Source of the DNA: Opeltia flavorubescens
Lineage: Eukaryota > Ascomycota > Lecanoromycetes > Teloschistales > Teloschistaceae
Direction: 5' to 3'
Length of the DNA: 64,000 bases
NCBI GenBank assembly: GCA_000442125.1
Contig: KE546979.1
Location: 372,001-436,000, forward strand
Positions 1 through 11,217 of the stretch are shown in pieces; position 1 is the first letter of the stretch, and each line of letters begins with the position of its first letter. The notes beneath the pieces were generated by a model. The model was given only the letters and a program-made list of their open reading frames with translations, did no database searches and was not told where the DNA came from. A program made the translations under genes and the position numbers.

Positions 1-725
1 TAAAATATTATTATCCGCCGGTATTTTTATATATAATTTATATAATATTTTTCTTTAGAATTTTAAATTACTTAATCTATATAGCGAGAGTTCTAATAAA
101 AATAATACTCGTTATTAAAATAAACGGTACTCTATTTTTTATAAATCTAATCCTTATACTTTTTATATTATATAACTCTTTTATCCGTTTAATTTTAATT
201 AATCTAACTTTTTTAATATATCCTATATTTATAAAAGCTAATATCGTTAAAATACCGTTTAATAATATCTATTAAAGGTATTAAATAAAATAGTAGTAGA
301 TATTAAAATAAAAAAAAAACCTTTTATTATAAATAATATCCTTTTAAAATTTAATTCTTTTTTTATATTATTTTTATAGGCGTTAAATTATCGATTAAAG
401 GAGATTTTAATTAAATAAAAGAGGCTTTTTTATCCGATTTTTAAATTTAATAGAAGATTTATTAATTTATCGCTATTATATTTAACGGTAGATATTTATT
501 TTTTACTAGATTTCTTTACAGGGGTAGTTAATACGGTCTAGAGCCTTAACTTTCGCTCTTTTTTCAGTAGGATATTCGCCGTTAAGTTGAATAGGATTAG
601 ATAAAAAACCCTAAAGGCTAGAGGGGCGAATGCGCTTTAGCATAGTATATAAAGTAGTAGAAAGAATATAGATTTAGTAGAAATTTCTTATAAAATAACT
701 AGTAAAATTAAGGAGATTACCCCGC
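1..725. repeat. AT-saturated RIP-like repeat relic
   Basis: The stretch is dominated by TA-rich words (tata, ttaa, taat) and shows no open frame of note on either strand, while the sequence right of about 730 returns to ordinary composition. A composition switch this sharp with extreme TpA excess is what repeat-induced point mutation leaves in ascomycete transposon copies. The family cannot be told from what remains and both ends are unclear, the left one being cut by the window. Treat it as an old, heavily decayed repeat. Confidence 0.7.
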
Positions 726-1311
726 CTAATTAGCCCCTATGTAACAAGACTTTTGCGACCGACCCTCGGACGCTTGAGAGGTATTGGCTTGGACAGCCCC
801 TTATCACCTTCATGCCAGGCAAACTCCACAATGCAACGGAAAAATAGCATGAGATCATTGATTAAATACGCTCATATCAACTATTGTTACGTAGTCGTAG
901 GCTCGTTGTGTCGATTACGGTGTGGTTGAAAGCACCGTGTTCAGTCATGTAGAAGGGCTTGATAAAAGCCCCTGTCGGGCAAGACTCTCGTCACCACTCC
1001 TTGTTGGTTGCGAAAGAGTTTGAGTAAGTAATATAATATAAATCCATTGCATTTCCTTCATGCTATGATAGGTACTGCTGAGTCTTGATGGAACTCTCCA
1101 AACTTGTCGTCCTTCGACGCATGCTCTACATGATCTTTGCCCTCTGCAAGCTTCGTAGTCCCCTTGTCACCTTAGATTTCCACGCTGGAGTCCTCTCGCC
1201 TCTCTCCACTTGCTGCGCCTAACAATGCCCTGGCTCATATCGAGCCTTTTCATGTTCATAAATGACTCCAAATAGTCAACCCTCCAAAGGTCCGTGGCCC
1301 GTCATTCGTAT
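726..1311. other. intergenic, no gene seen
   Basis: Ordinary-composition sequence between the AT-rich relic and the 3' end of the membrane-protein gene on the minus strand. It probably holds that gene's 3' UTR. I see no coding frame, RNA gene or clear repeat here. Confidence 0.5.
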
Positions 1312-2430
1312 TCATATCAACCTTGCATTTGCAGCGACCCGGTATTTCACTCGGCGTCGGTATGCTTCTCTGAAACGTATCCTCTCAACTGTGCCAAAGC
1401 CGACCGTGATGAAAAATAGCAGAGTCCAAGCGCTGGTGATGATAAGACCGACTGGGAAGATCCCCAATGATTTCCCAGGTAAAACGAAGGTACCAGCATT
1501 TGCAGCCGCTGATGATGCTGGAATGCCGGCTGATGTAGATGTTTTGACCGATTCAGCAAAGACACCATTGACGAAAGATGCCTCATTCGACGACAACACG
1601 GTGGTAATGACTTTGCCGTTCTTGTCAGAACCAGAGAGAGCGATCCGGGGAACAAGAAAATCTTGAGCTTTTGTCCTGTAGACTATCAGTAACAGGCCCA
1701 GGCGTGCACTCGCTAAGAGAACACCTTACATATTTTTGACTTGGCCCATCAAGTCCTTGTTGACCTTCCCCACAAATTTCATGTCCTGGACCAGGCTTGG
1801 CGCTGCGACGGCAGCTCGTCGCACTGTGGATCTCTCAAGAATGGAAGCATCTGTAAATGTACGTGACGGTCGGTCTTCGCTTCTCTTATTGTTTCCGCCA
1901 CTTGGAGCGACAGTAGCTCCGCTGTACGACAAACCAACGTTGACCGCCTGAGTCATGAGCGTCACCCAATCTCCGGTCGCTGCCGCTATCCGATATAGTT
2001 GAAGATCAGCCTTGAAGACACCGGTGGTGCTGTTCCAAGATTGCACGTTGTAGCAAGCTGCCAATCCAGACGGATTTGAAGCCTTCCCATTGAGCGCCGT
2101 GAGAGACTCCATGCAGGCTGCGGATGTCTGGTTGAGCCAACTGTCAATGCTTGCGGCCACGGCTGCTGCTTTCGGCGATTCAGCCGGAGGGTTGATTGGT
2201 TTAGTCGTAGGCGATGCTGCGGGAGAGGATCGTACAACATCACGTTGATGATATGCTTCATGGTTGACGATAGCGTGTGCTTCTCGGGCTGTCTTCCGAA
2301 CAAGGTAACGATGATGTCGCATCAAGGAATAATCGATAGGCTCGTTCGGAATGACCCGGGCGATGCGAGGCATCGATTCGACATGGGCTGTGAGGAGAAG
2401 GAGAATTGATGAAGCGAAGACAAGCCACAT
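1312..2430 (-). CDS. Secreted-then-anchored type I membrane protein, function unknown
   Basis: Two exons, 2430-1730 and 1675-1312, joined in phase 2 across a 54-nt intron with GTAAGG donor and CTACAG acceptor; product 354 aa. The first ATG in frame (2430) opens a classic signal peptide (MWLVFASSILLLL); the frame runs 18 nt further upstream only to a TTG. The ectodomain has a Ser/Pro/Ala-rich linker and two cysteines around residues 105-130 (SAACMESL and GLAACYNVQ). Near the C-terminus a hydrophobic helix (IFPVGLIITSAWTLLFFITV) is followed by a strongly basic tail, fitting a single-pass protein with a short cytosolic end. From memory, similar secreted-plus-TM proteins with a CYNV motif exist in other Pezizomycotina; no function is known to me. 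Confidence 0.8.
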
Positions 2431-3478
2431 GGTGGGGAATTGGATCAATGTCGATATGCTAGCAAGTCATTTGGGTAAAGCAGCTACTGAAGCAAAGTGT
2501 TGCGCGTGAAATACGTTGGACGAAACAAGCTGCCCAGCAGAGGAAAGATGTTGACGGACTGGGTGTGCCTGCCAGTCGAGTATGGGGAAAATCTTTAATT
2601 AGGAAGTTTCTGAATGAGGAAAGAACGAGTCGAGAAGTGAAATAGGTACAATGAATGGAAGGCACTCGACCAGCAAGCAGGCCAGAAGTAAGGTGCTCAG
2701 TATGTACAGAGAAGAGGAAGACGGAAAAAGAGTGAAATGGCTTGGGGAATGGGTCACAAAAGCATTATCAAGGCGGCGCAGTAGGACCTCACTATGCATT
2801 GGCTCGAGGTCTGGGTGAACAAGACTCTCATGACAAGCAATTCGTTACAGGATTCTCAGGCTCCTGATCAAGTATCCTGAGACGCCAGTCTTCATGCATA
2901 GATTGGGTAGGTGGAGAATATTTTGGGAGTTGTCGGCGTCTGTGGTCGAGGCCAGGATTTTCTGTGGCTGTCATGGTTCCGTAATATCTATGCAAGCGCT
3001 AACTGTTACTTGTAGGATGGCTATTCATGGGTTGAAGGCGAAATTAGACTCTATGAGGCTCTCTTGCCATCGAGGTTGGGAAATCTGAAACAGGCTCTGT
3101 ATCAGCTGCCAGCAATGCGCGCTTAAGGCTGGCGTGGCACGCTAGTGGAGAGCCCCATCCTTTACCGAATCTCCTCCAAAATTCACCTATCTCGTACTTT
3201 GCACCATGGGCAATCAACAACACAACTTCATCCTATAACACCTGTTGTCCTTAGGCTCTACATCAAAGTAACAGAATGGGAGCAAGACGTATAGACCGGT
3301 GATAGAAATCAATGCTACACGCACTGGTCGATGTACAGACTCAACAATCAATGGCATAATGCTTGGCAAGATCCTGAGACAAGTCCATTGAATGCATTGA
3401 TCCCCGGCTCCATTTTTCGCCTCATCTAACTCATACCCACCGTCGCCATGCCATAATCCGACAGTGTATTCGAGACTG
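2431..3478. other. intergenic: promoter of the membrane protein and 3' flank of VAC1
   Basis: Both neighbours are on the minus strand, so this should contain the membrane-protein promoter near 2431-2800 and the terminator region of the VAC1-type gene near 3300-3478. Short frames on both strands look like chance and show no domain. Confidence 0.5.
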
Positions 3479-5650
3479 TTATTGTGCTGCAGGACTCTGC
3501 ACACCAGATCCAACGTATGCACCCGCGAAATCAAGCTGGCCAAGTTGATTTTGTACATGGTCTATTTCCCGACCCAGATCCTCCACGTTTTGGGACAGAC
3601 TGCTGACCTCGTCGAACTTCCTACGCTTGCTGGCCTGGGCAATTTGCTCCTTGACTAGGAAAGATTGTTCTTCAAGCACAATCAAGCGTTCCCGTAGTTC
3701 TTTCTCCTCCACTTCCATAGCTGAAATTGCACTACTACTGCTCGCTTGTGATGCTCCATCGACGTCGTTGAATTTGATGCTCGCCAGCGCCCCGTTGGTT
3801 TTCCCGTTGGGCGTCAGTCGATCTGAGGGTGCAGCATGCTTCATAAGCTTGGGTAATGCTTTCAGTGGCAGCATATGGATATGGAGAAAGTTGCCCGCTT
3901 CTTGGAAGATCGCTTTCTGCAGCTTCGCCTGGGTGGGCGAATTGGTAGGCAAGTCTCTGATTCTGCGAGCTGCGACATTGTATTGGCCAAAAGCATCAGT
4001 CAGTCTCTTTCGGGTTCTGGAAGCTTCCGCGAGGCTTTCGGGCGATGGGGGCTTATCGGGGTTCCTGTGGAAGTTAGTAATCATTTGAACTTTCACAAAG
4101 GCGACATACTGCAGAGCTTGCAACAGCCGCTGGAACTTTGGAAGCATCAACCGTATCCCTGTCTCGAATTGTACGAGGTTTTCGTAGGCTTTGACGTCTG
4201 GAGGCTTGTGTGCGAGTGATGCTGCGAAGTCCTGTCTACTGAAAACTGTTTTCTGACATTCCTTGCACATTCTCACATCAATCCCAACCTCACCACCCGC
4301 TTTCTCCATCACTTGGTTATCCCCTATCCATATCAGTCTCCTAATGAACGTATAAACTGACGATATTTAACGTACTTGCTGCTACATTTAACCCAACCTC
4401 TACCGAGCAATCGGTGAAAGGGTCACCGCACACCACTCTGCCACACAGCCGACAGTGATGTCGTCGGAATGTATAACTCGAGAATTCCTGTTGGCAGAAC
4501 GGACAACGCGTGACACTTCCATCATCCTCCCATGTCACCACAGACTGTTCAAGCTGCTTCCTCTGGTTCTTCCCGCTGGAGAAGGACAACAGCATGGCCC
4601 CAGGAGAAGCAGTCTGCTCCGGAGGTGGATTGGTTAAAAGCTGCGTTAGCTTGGTGAGACGCTTCTCAAGGCGTGACACTTCTAGTAAGGTCTTGTCAAC
4701 AGTTTTGCGTCGGAGTGTCACAAATTCAGCGGTGAGGTTGTGCTCCAAGCCTGCTCAGATTCAGCGTCCCGTTCCTACGTTAGGTGCCAAAGCTCTGACC
4801 GTTTCGATCGCTGTAGCCATCACGTGACTTGTAACACGTCTCACAAACCCGACACCATAAGCCTCGCACGGGCTCATGCTGGGCTGATCTGGAAAGCTTC
4901 ATCTGGTACATCGTATGTTCATCGCAAAAGAGCTTTCCGCACTTTCTGCAGTTGACGTTGCCATTCGTCGAGCCAATCATTTTTCCACATGCTGGATCCG
5001 AACATCGATCATAGGGACCATGCCTCTGCCAGTGATCTCGCCTGATAACTTCGTCGGGATCAGGCGGTCGCTCCTGAGAAACGGTGGTGCTTGGGAGGGG
5101 ACTCGATGACCTCGAGATATCGTTTGACTCAAAAACATCTAGGCCCTTGAACTTCTGATTGAGAACGGCTATAGGTTGAAACCGCTTAGCTTTCACCATC
5201 TGCATCTTGAACCAATCTTTGACTTCATCTTGCTTGACTTCCTCAAGGTTCTTGTGGTTGTCATCGAGGTGTCTGGGCTACATTAGAGATCGTCGCTCAG
5301 CGTATGTAGACAGGCTACCTGTTCAATTGAAGCAATGTGACCTAAGATGCGTCAAAAATCTTTCGGCCGTTGATGCTTGGCGGAGTTACCATGTCCTCAT
5401 TGCAAATGGGGCAAACGAGTGCCGGGGCTGTTGAATTAACAGAAGGCCCATTTTCCACAGCCTGATCGAAAGATATTCTTGAAGTAAGGTCCTGTGGGTC
5501 GGTGGAGGTTGAGACGGAAGAATTCACCGAGATGGAGCTTGCGGAGGGAGACTGTAGGCTCGTGGTTCGAGGTGGAAGAGCTGCTGCAGCGGGAGATAGA
5601 TTCTTCCCATTACCAAGAATTCGACCACCTCCAAGCTTTCGAGCAGACAT
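3479..5650 (-). CDS. VAC1: Vac1/Pep7 (rabenosyn-like) endosomal tethering protein
   Basis: Vac1/Pep7 binds PI3P and the Rab5-class GTPase on endosomes and works with Vps45 in Golgi-to-endosome fusion. Five exons are read: 5650-5390, 5341-5319, 5272-4800, 4750-4376 and about 4311-3479. In order the protein has an N-terminal C2H2 finger (CPICNEDM, then HLDDNH), a first FYVE-like zinc module with CSDPACGK, CRKCGK and WCRVCETCY, a second FYVE with the basic signature RRHHCRLCGRVVC and a late MCKEC pair split by intron 4, and a C-terminal Rab-binding helical region. Start chosen at the ATG giving MSARKLGGGRILG, the usual opening of fungal homologues; the open frame upstream has no ATG. Exon 2 is only 23 nt and encodes the middle of the C2H2 finger. 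The exact acceptor of intron 4 is uncertain. Confidence 0.88.
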
Positions 5651-5832
5651 CTCGCTCGGCCGTTCAACAGATCCATGTGATGACGGCAAGTCCAGACATA
5701 CATTGAGTGTTCATAGCCGCGGCTTCATGGGAGGAATCTTAGCTTACGTCAGCAATCGATAGGCCATGCCAAGCCATAGTAACTTAGCATGACGCCAAAA
5801 CGGTGTCCGAGCTTAGTTATCTTTCCTTTGCG

Positions 5833-6682
5833 ATGCCAGAGAAGTTTCCAGCGGTCCAAGGAGGTGGTTCACTCATCCTTGCATGGCAGATCAAGAATAA
5901 GAGAGTACTCGTAGTTGGCGGCGGCGAGGTACATCATTGAAAGGGCAAAACAGCACATTATGCTAATTCTCAGATCAGGTTGCAGCTGGACGGATACTCA
6001 ATGTCCTCAATGCTGATGCCAAGGTTACTTTGGTATCGCCCCGGGATGGGTTGAACGAAGAAGTTGCATATCGCGTGGAAAAGGGCCAAGTCGATTTCGT
6101 CGACCGAAAATTTGAACCGTCAGACCTGGATGGCGCAGACATGGTTCTGACCGCCATCGACGATCCAGAAGCGTCGACAGAGATATGGAAACTTTGCAAG
6201 GAAAAGAAAGTCGCTGCCAATATCGCTGATGTACCTCCTGAATGCGACTTCTATTTCGGTAGTGTCCACCGCGATGGACCGCTTCAGATCATGGTTAGCA
6301 CCAACGGCAATGGTCCGAAGCTCGCAAGCATCGTGCGAAAGCAAATCGCCGCCAATCTACCAGCCAACATCGGCGCTGCGATACAGAAAGTCGGAATGCT
6401 GCGCAGAAAGTTAAGGAAGGTTGCGCCTGCGACAGAGGAAGGGCCAAAACGCATGCAATGGTGCACAGTGTTGATCCTCGCACTGAAACATGGCTAACGA
6501 GGTACAGGATGTCGAAGGTGTGCGAATCGTGGAGCCTGGAAGATCTTGTGGAGATGGAAGAGGATGATATGGAGAAGTTACTTGGATTCTACAGTCCTGG
6601 AGAAGTCCCTAGCCTGGAAAGGCTACGATTAGCAGATGAGTTCCAAGAATTTGCGTTCGATGGCAGCTTTGGCTGGTGGTAG
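5833..6682 (+). CDS. MET8: Met8: precorrin-2 dehydrogenase / sirohydrochlorin ferrochelatase
   Basis: Bifunctional enzyme for the last two steps of siroheme synthesis (NAD-dependent oxidation of precorrin-2, then iron insertion), needed by sulfite and nitrite reductases. Exons 5833-5928, 5979-6460 and 6508-6682 give 250 aa with matching phases (0, then 2). The Rossmann loop VLVVGGGEVAAGR spans intron 1. The fold continues with a conserved Asp in TAIDDPEAS, then NIADVPPECDFYFGS and VSTNGNGPK, both typical Met8 blocks, and ends in the helical C-terminal domain (MSKVCESWSLEDL). Length is close to the yeast enzyme. The start ATG leads into GGGSLILAW, as in other fungi. It is transcribed away from VAC1 across about 180 bp. 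Confidence 0.93.
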
Positions 6683-7492
6683 AAGAAGTTTTCGAAGCCC
6701 TCGGCAGCGAATGTTTTGACGCACCTGTCAATAAAATGAAGGGTTTGATGTTCGCTTCAGCCCTGTACCAGGAGCCTGCGCGAGAATCAGACCAAGTCAC
6801 CTTGTTGGTGGCCCCAGTTCACGTCTTCGATACGTTCGAGATCTAGGCAAAAATTCCATAGCCTATTCTGGCTTCCGAATCTTACATGATGACAGACTTA
6901 AGTGGTGCAACGGATGACTTGCCCGTACTTGGTGGGCCTCAACGCCCGCGTGCTCTTAGCTACGTTCAAGTCCTTTAGCCTGTATATAATTAGAAGCGGT
7001 ATCAGATATTCGGGAAAAATATCAGTATATACATAATTTACCGTCAATGAGAATAATAAGTAGCTTGAGTCTAAAAAGCCAGAAGTGTTTTCTACATAAA
7101 AACTAGCTTAAGCCTCCACAGTTGACCCACTAGATTTTCTGAAAACCCCTAATTGCCAAACGAATCATGCGCACCAGAAAAAATCCTCGGCCGCATAGAT
7201 GAGCTGCATTATTATAATTTAGCATTCTCACGTTCGCTTTTCCTACCCAGGCGCCGTTGATTATAATTTAGATTGAATTTGTAAGCACACACTCGCTCTT
7301 ATTGGTACCCAGCCCATCTCCATCTCCGAGTCTCTACATGTAGAATCGAATATAGGATCCTTTTAGTTCATATACGCGCAGGCAACGCGGGAGGAAATAC
7401 CTTCGAGGTATCGAGTAAAGATATACTTACCGTATGCTACGAGCAAAGCTTAGAAGGTGTCCTAAGGGAGACACAGCTACATCACATGAAAG
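6683..7492. other. intergenic between MET8 and EMW1
   Basis: No coding frame. Part of it (about 6970-7290) is AT-leaning and contains the 11-mer ttataatttag twice roughly 50 nt apart, which may be chance. The right end should hold the promoter of the TPR gene. Confidence 0.45.
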
Positions 7493-10354
7493 ATGACCGA
7501 CTATGTAGAGGACGACTTCTATCAGATCCTGACTTCTCGAACAGCAAGAAACCTATGTGATTTGGGTGATGAGCGGCCTTCGAGCCATGCGTCCTGCTTC
7601 GAATGCAACTGGATGGGGCATATGGCAGGCAGAGCTTTTGGTATGCAAACATGGGGTGACGAAGCTCGCAACGACTCTGCACGTAAAGAGCTTTACCGCA
7701 TTGCTGTCACTGCCCTCAATGCTTTCCTCCAGAGCAATGTCACAGGTCCACCGCTAGCCTGGAATTCGGCTGATCTGCTTTTCCCTGCCAGCGTTGCAAA
7801 GAACGCTGAGCAGCTTAGGAGAGTCCGGTGGATGCTGATCTTAGACTTGAGTGTCGATGGAGAAGCTGTCCACAGGTTGATACCTAACATTGAACTTTTT
7901 GGTCTTGCTAAAGCCCTCCTGACTCGTGACTCTGCATGGAGATCCAGAGGGTTGCCTCCTCAGTATAGATGGGCTAGAGTGACGGTCAATTTTTGGCATC
8001 AGAAACTACTAAATGAAAATGCTGCAAGTCTACAGGAGCAGATCTACCAGGACTTGGATTCTCTGGAGGAAGACCTTCGTCGTCAGAGCCTGGAGGATAG
8101 GACTTATCATCTCGTACAACGTGCGACAATCCACACCCAACATGGTTTTGATCAAAAAGCAAGGGATGACCTATTGCTCGCTGCGAAAGAGCGTGGCTTC
8201 GAATTCAAGCTCACTGGACGCCTCGGGAAAAGGACCAAATTTCAGCAAAAAGACTTGAGCCAGCTGGTTGTTCTGGCAAAGAGTGCAGACCCGGTTGGTG
8301 GCAAAACCATTGAGAACTCTTATGCTCAAGTCAATGGGAGTAGTTCCGACTCAGCCAGGACAGTCAAAGCGGTATCTAAACCTCCAAATCTGGACTTGAA
8401 TGACGATACACTTCTCGAGTCAATCAACTTTTCAGACATACAGCAAGCGCCAGCCGGGGACAATGAACCTGACATATCACCATCACTTGCAGCGCTAGAC
8501 CCTTCCAATCAACCTCTTCTACAGCCACTTGATTCGATAATCTTGCTGGCCTATGCCTCGTCCATCACCAACACGTCGCCGTCAGACGGTTTAACCCGAG
8601 AAGAAACCCTACCCTACGCCCTCCGAGTCCTCCAGCAAGGCAGCTCGAACTGGCAAATCTACACCCAGGCACTTCTGGTCAGAAGCCGGATCGAAGGCTA
8701 TAAGTCTCGGTCAGTAGAAAGAAGCGTGCTTCAACTACAAGCGCTCGTCGATCAAATTATCGTTGAGACAGGCGGAAGGGAACACGTCGATGGAAAAGAT
8801 GTAGATTCAGCCCCGTCTTCGTTCCTGCCAAAACCCGAACCTTCAGATTCAGCTCCAGTGTTAGAGCGGCTAAGATTCATCCATCAACTTGTATCGCCTA
8901 CAAGATGGGAACTCGAGGCCGAGCTTGCAAGTCGATGGGTCTCTCTGGGCAGCTTACACACCGCTCTGGAGATCTATCAACGACTTCAAATGTGGGCCGA
9001 GGTCGCCTTGTGCTGGGCTGCTACCGACCGAGAGGACAAGGCACGGAAGATAATCAGGCAACAACTCTACATGCCAGCAGACCAGCCCTGGACCGAGGAT
9101 ATCCCCGAGCACATAACGAGTACCGATGATGACAATCTCAACATCGATAACTGGACCCAAGAACGGGATCCCTTTCCACCGGACGCCCCTCGTCTCTGGT
9201 GTATTCTAGGCGACCTAGAGAATTCACCTTCGGCGTACGAAAAGGCTTGGGACCAATACCGCTATCCTCGCGCTCAACGGTCCCTCGGCAAGTACTACTT
9301 CAAGCAGGGTGACCTTAAGAAGGCCGATGAAGCCTACGCCAAATCCCTAAGCGTCAATGCCTTGAACCATAGCACGTGGTTCAGTCTTGGCTGCGTGCGT
9401 CTCCAGCTCGAAGACTGGACCGGCGCTGTCGAGGCTTTCGGCAGAGCCATCAAGATCGAAGACCAAGACGCCGAATCCTGGAGTAACTTGGCCGCAGCCC
9501 TGCTGCAGATGCCCACGGAAGTCAGCGTCAACAACGCCGACAAATCATCGGGAGAACCGATGTCTACAGAGGACGACGAAGACATCAGCACCGCCAATAA
9601 TCCCCCCGCTGACCCTCAAAAACACATCAAAGAAGCCTTCACCGCCCTCAAACGCGCCGCAGCCCTGAAGCGTGACTCCCACCGCATATGGCAAAATCTA
9701 CTCAACGTCTCCGTAAAGCTCTCCCCTTCTCCCTACGCAGACATCCTGCTCGCGCAAACGCGCCTCATAGACCTACGCAGCAAGTCCGAAGGTGAGAAAT
9801 GCGTGGATGTAGAAGTCATGGAAGGGCTTTTGGCACATATGATCGCTACGAGTTCCTCCGTAGCAACCACCAGCCCAGTAACAACAGAAGAGTCATTGGA
9901 TGTTGGAGATCCAGCTTATCGGAGTTTCAATCGCAATCTCACAACCCTCATAATCTCCAAGATCGCCCCCTTAATAACCTCTTCCCGACGCCTCCATCTC
10001 CTCGTTGCAAAACTGCATCTTTACCTCCAGCATCCTCTTGCCACGCTTCAAGCGTATGAGAAAGCGTGGCGCGTCACCTTGAACCAACCTGGCTGGGAAG
10101 CAGGAACCAAAGAAGCGGAGGGGTTGTGGAAGGAGGTTGTGGATGCGACGGGGGACTTGGTAGACGCGTATGAGAGCCTTGGGGAGAGGATGAGGGAGGA
10201 GGGAATGGGAGAGGGAGAACTAGTGGCAAAGGATTGGAAGTTCAAGGCTAGGGCTGCGGTGAGGAGTGTACTTGGTAGAGGGAAGGAGGGGTGGGAGGGA
10301 AGTGAAGGGTACGAGGGGTTGAGAAAGAGGGGGGAGGGGTTAAGAGGTGTGTAG
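7493..10354 (+). CDS. EMW1: TPR-repeat protein of the Emw1/TTC27 family
   Basis: Single exon, 953 aa. Yeast Emw1 is essential for cell-wall maintenance and human TTC27 is the animal counterpart. The middle-to-C-terminal part shows successive TPR units: the stretch around residues 595-680 contains AQRSLGKYYFKQGDLKKADE, then WFSLGCVRLQLEDWTGAVEA and WSNLAAALL, the classical W-LG-Y-G-Y-A-P pattern. The N-terminal half is helical with a low-complexity Ser/Asp linker near residues 275-330. ATG 7493 is the first in frame. An additional short 5' exon cannot be excluded, because the first 40 residues match family expectations weakly. The last 100 residues are very Glu/Gly/Arg-rich. Confidence 0.82.
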   Translation: MTDYVEDDFYQILTSRTARNLCDLGDERPSSHASCFECNWMGHMAGRAFGMQTWGDEARNDSARKELYRIAVTALNAFLQSNVTGPPLAWNSADLLFPASVAKNAEQLRRVRWMLILDLSVDGEAVHRLIPNIELFGLAKALLTRDSAWRSRGLPPQYRWARVTVNFWHQKLLNENAASLQEQIYQDLDSLEEDLRRQSLEDRTYHLVQRATIHTQHGFDQKARDDLLLAAKERGFEFKLTGRLGKRTKFQQKDLSQLVVLAKSADPVGGKTIENSYAQVNGSSSDSARTVKAVSKPPNLDLNDDTLLESINFSDIQQAPAGDNEPDISPSLAALDPSNQPLLQPLDSIILLAYASSITNTSPSDGLTREETLPYALRVLQQGSSNWQIYTQALLVRSRIEGYKSRSVERSVLQLQALVDQIIVETGGREHVDGKDVDSAPSSFLPKPEPSDSAPVLERLRFIHQLVSPTRWELEAELASRWVSLGSLHTALEIYQRLQMWAEVALCWAATDREDKARKIIRQQLYMPADQPWTEDIPEHITSTDDDNLNIDNWTQERDPFPPDAPRLWCILGDLENSPSAYEKAWDQYRYPRAQRSLGKYYFKQGDLKKADEAYAKSLSVNALNHSTWFSLGCVRLQLEDWTGAVEAFGRAIKIEDQDAESWSNLAAALLQMPTEVSVNNADKSSGEPMSTEDDEDISTANNPPADPQKHIKEAFTALKRAAALKRDSHRIWQNLLNVSVKLSPSPYADILLAQTRLIDLRSKSEGEKCVDVEVMEGLLAHMIATSSSVATTSPVTTEESLDVGDPAYRSFNRNLTTLIISKIAPLITSSRRLHLLVAKLHLYLQHPLATLQAYEKAWRVTLNQPGWEAGTKEAEGLWKEVVDATGDLVDAYESLGERMREEGMGEGELVAKDWKFKARAAVRSVLGRGKEGWEGSEGYEGLRKRGEGLRGV

Positions 10355-11217
10355 GAGGAATGTTGAGGTTGGTCGATGTGTTACTGTTACTGAATGGTTG
10401 TGTTGGAGGTAATGCGCGCTTGGGAGATTCGTTACTTTTCTACCATCACATATCCTTAACGTCTGGTAGCCGACATCACCTTCCTCGTACCCCAATCCCA
10501 GCAATGAATAGGCTAGATAAAAGTCTTAGGTATCGTTTACCATCCATCTCATCATCGCCAGCTCGGCAGCTTTCAATGTGCATTCCATAATTAGACTCGA
10601 AAAGAAAGACAGCCAAGAACCACAATACCTTCACTTTGACGGGAGCCTCATCCTCTGCCGAGCCTGCCTGCGCTCAAAAAGGGTTGCTAGGACCCCAGGC
10701 GCTTCCACAACAGTCATCAGTCCCTCAAAGACTCACGTCGCCATCGCTTGATCAGCCACAGCCCATTACAAGGTATTGTCAGCCGAGGCTCTCAAAGTAA
10801 CTTTTCCTCAATACCGAACTGATGAGTCGAGGGTACCAGACAAGGGTCTTAATAAGAGAGCCGAGAGTTCAATTCCAGCTAATCATTGATCCGTGCTTCA
10901 AAAAGCCAATCAGCATCCATACCCAACCTCCCCCTTTGGGAAGAACTTCGCCACTCTGCACAGAAAACCTGCCGCCACACCATCGACAGCTGGCAATAAT
11001 AATAGCTCCAGCTAGTTACACAAAGATTAGTAGGCTTCAATGGCCACGCAATTACCGCCACGCGGCAAGATCATAGGTCCCAAGACACATCATACAGCCT
11101 CAACGCTCGAGAAAGATGTGACACAGCCACCATGGTTGTTGATATATATGAACGAGATCTGCCAATCCTTCCGAGATCATCTAGAACAAGAACTATCAGT
11201 CAGATCCAGTTGCAGAG
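10355..11217. other. intergenic, no gene seen
   Basis: Holds the EMW1 3' flank and the promoter of the next plus-strand gene. Several 60-85 codon frames on both strands lack domain features and overlap one another. A T-arm-like word near 10866 is not part of a tRNA cloverleaf. Confidence 0.45.

Noticed and set aside
10811-10885. Possible tRNA (T-arm-like gttcaattcc)
   Set aside because: No acceptor stem, D arm or anticodon arm could be folded around it.
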